From Clostridium sp. M62/1 (GTDB lineage Bacteria; Bacillota; Clostridia; Lachnospirales; Lachnospiraceae), in contig NZ_CP085988.1 of the NCBI RefSeq assembly GCF_020736365.1, positions 3,106,001 through 3,170,000 of the forward strand: a stretch of DNA of 64,000 nucleotides. The letters are read 5' to 3'. Of the stretch, positions 63,517-64,000 are shown in pieces. The position numbers and the translations under genes were made by a program. A model generated the notes under the pieces. The model searched no databases. It saw only the letters and a program-made list of their open reading frames with translations, and was not told where the DNA came from. How positions within the stretch are numbered: the first letter of the stretch is position 1; every line of letters starts with the position of its first letter.

Positions 63517-63524
63517 TGACCTCT

Positions 63525-64000
63525 TTAGTACAGCTTTGCTCCTGCCGGAATACTGTCATCCAGCATCAAAAGATTTAAGCCTTCCCGTCCGTCATACTCG
63601 TACACTGCGGAAATCAACATACCCTCGGAATCAATACCCATCATCTTTCTCGGCGGCAGGTTTGTGATTGCCACACAGGTCTTCCCAACCAGCTCTTCCG
63701 GCTCGTAATACTCGTGAATACCGCTTAAAATGGTGCGTTTCCGGTCTGTTCCGTCATTCAGTGTGAATTTCAGGAGCTTCTTGGACTTCGGCACTGCCTC
63801 ACAGGCTTCGATCTTAACCACTCTGAAATCAGACTTGCTGAATGTCTCAAAGTCTACATCATCTGCAAACAAAGGCTCGATTTTCACCTTGGAAAGATCA
63901 ATCTGTACGCTTGGCGCGGACACGGTTGCAGCCTCTGCAGAACCATTTACCGCTGCTTTTTCGGCTTTGTTTTCAGCCTTCTTTGGGTCCAGGGTCTTCA
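63525..64000 (-). CDS. metG: Methionyl-tRNA synthetase, C-terminal part (gene runs off the right edge)
   Basis: The frame is open through the window edge (KTLDPKKAENK upstream of the tRNA-binding domain), so this is the 3' end of the complete gene. It codes the C-terminal tRNA-binding domain (FSKSDFRVVKIEACEAVPKSKKLLKF). The enzyme charges tRNA-Met in the cytoplasm. The ICE lies directly after its stop. The 3' part probably came with the ICE and keeps metG working, while the host's own 3' end remains at 15263-15781. Confidence 0.88.
   Translation of the reverse strand, partial: KTLDPKKAENKAEKAAVNGSAEAATVSAPSVQIDLSKVKIEPLFADDVDFETFSKSDFRVVKIEACEAVPKSKKLLKFTLNDGTDRKRTILSGIHEYYEPEELVGKTCVAITNLPPRKMMGIDSEGMLISAVYEYDGREGLNLLMLDDSIPAGAKLY

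Larger units (their letters stand above)
15782..63524. mobile_element. Integrative and conjugative element with T4SS and Tad pilus modules, in metG
   Basis: Bounded by two copies of the metG 3' end and by GTTGTA-rich arm-like repeats. It carries a tyrosine integrase at the right end, VirB4, VirD4, a VirB2-like pilin and a TrbL-like channel, a Tad pilus operon, defence cargo (AbiE, AAA ATPase), ssb, two sigma factors and many small ICE-type genes. The exact recombination core is not fixed by this window. The left crossover lies between about 15740 and 15876, and the right partner is at or just beyond the window edge if metG was split internally. Alternatively the core is the shared TTAGTACAGCTT at the metG stop. 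Confidence 0.85.

Overview
The window reads as a low- to mid-GC gut Clostridia genome, most likely Lachnospiraceae. Support comes from gene families seen here (PrpR-type sigma-54 activator, DUF362 lipoprotein, EFR1-type flavodoxin/ferredoxin, GH25 lysozyme with choline-binding-like repeats), strong GGAGG ribosome sites, frequent TTG/GTG starts, and an integrated element with Clostridiales conjugation genes. The genus is inference.

Bases 1 to about 15,260 are ordinary chromosome. They hold a sigma-54 activator (partial at the left edge), a secreted GH25 lysozyme with about 16 wall-binding repeats, and a run of leftward genes for secreted hydrolases, a flavodoxin, a permease, a DUF362 lipoprotein, a flavin reductase, an aldo/keto reductase and an Fe-S flavodoxin, followed by a divergent LysR regulator and a lipoprotein. 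Two of these genes look broken: a lipoprotein esterase with one frameshift, and a flavodoxin that lost its FMN loop.

From about 15,780 to 63,520 lies one integrative and conjugative element (ICE) of about 47.7 kb, inserted in metG. The 3' end of metG occurs at both ends, with diverged sequence (15,263-15,781 and 63,525 to the right edge), and repeated GTTGTA motifs lie just inside both ends. Module 1 (16.2-30.9 kb) is a type IV secretion operon: VirB2-like pilin, TrbL-like channel, CD1107/CD1108-like proteins (one with a C39-like peptidase), a PrgI-VirB4 fusion, VirD4, and an S1-domain RNA-binding protein. Module 2 (30.9-34.1 kb) is defence cargo: an AbiE toxin-antitoxin pair and an AAA ATPase. 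Module 3 (34.1-44.5 kb) is a full Tad-type pilus operon: TadE-like pseudopilins, a surface protein, A24 prepilin peptidase, CpaB, TadZ, CpaF/TadA, TadB, TadC and a Flp-like pilin. Module 4 (44.0-60.5 kb) holds regulators and accessory genes: two sigma-70 family factors, SSB, a DUF932 protein, a Cys-cluster protein, a DUF4143 ATPase and many unknowns. The integrase at the right end has lost its 5' part to an IS4-family insertion.

The conjugation operon and the pilus operon share a gap-free 70-bp upstream element (about 70% identical by eye) with two TTGGCA boxes 22 bp apart. Each copy starts on the stop codon of the gene before it and is followed by terminator-like hairpins. This suggests one switch that controls a DNA channel and a Tad pilus together. 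A structured leader RNA with a consensus promoter precedes ssb. No standard relaxase is recognisable, so how DNA is nicked for transfer is open.
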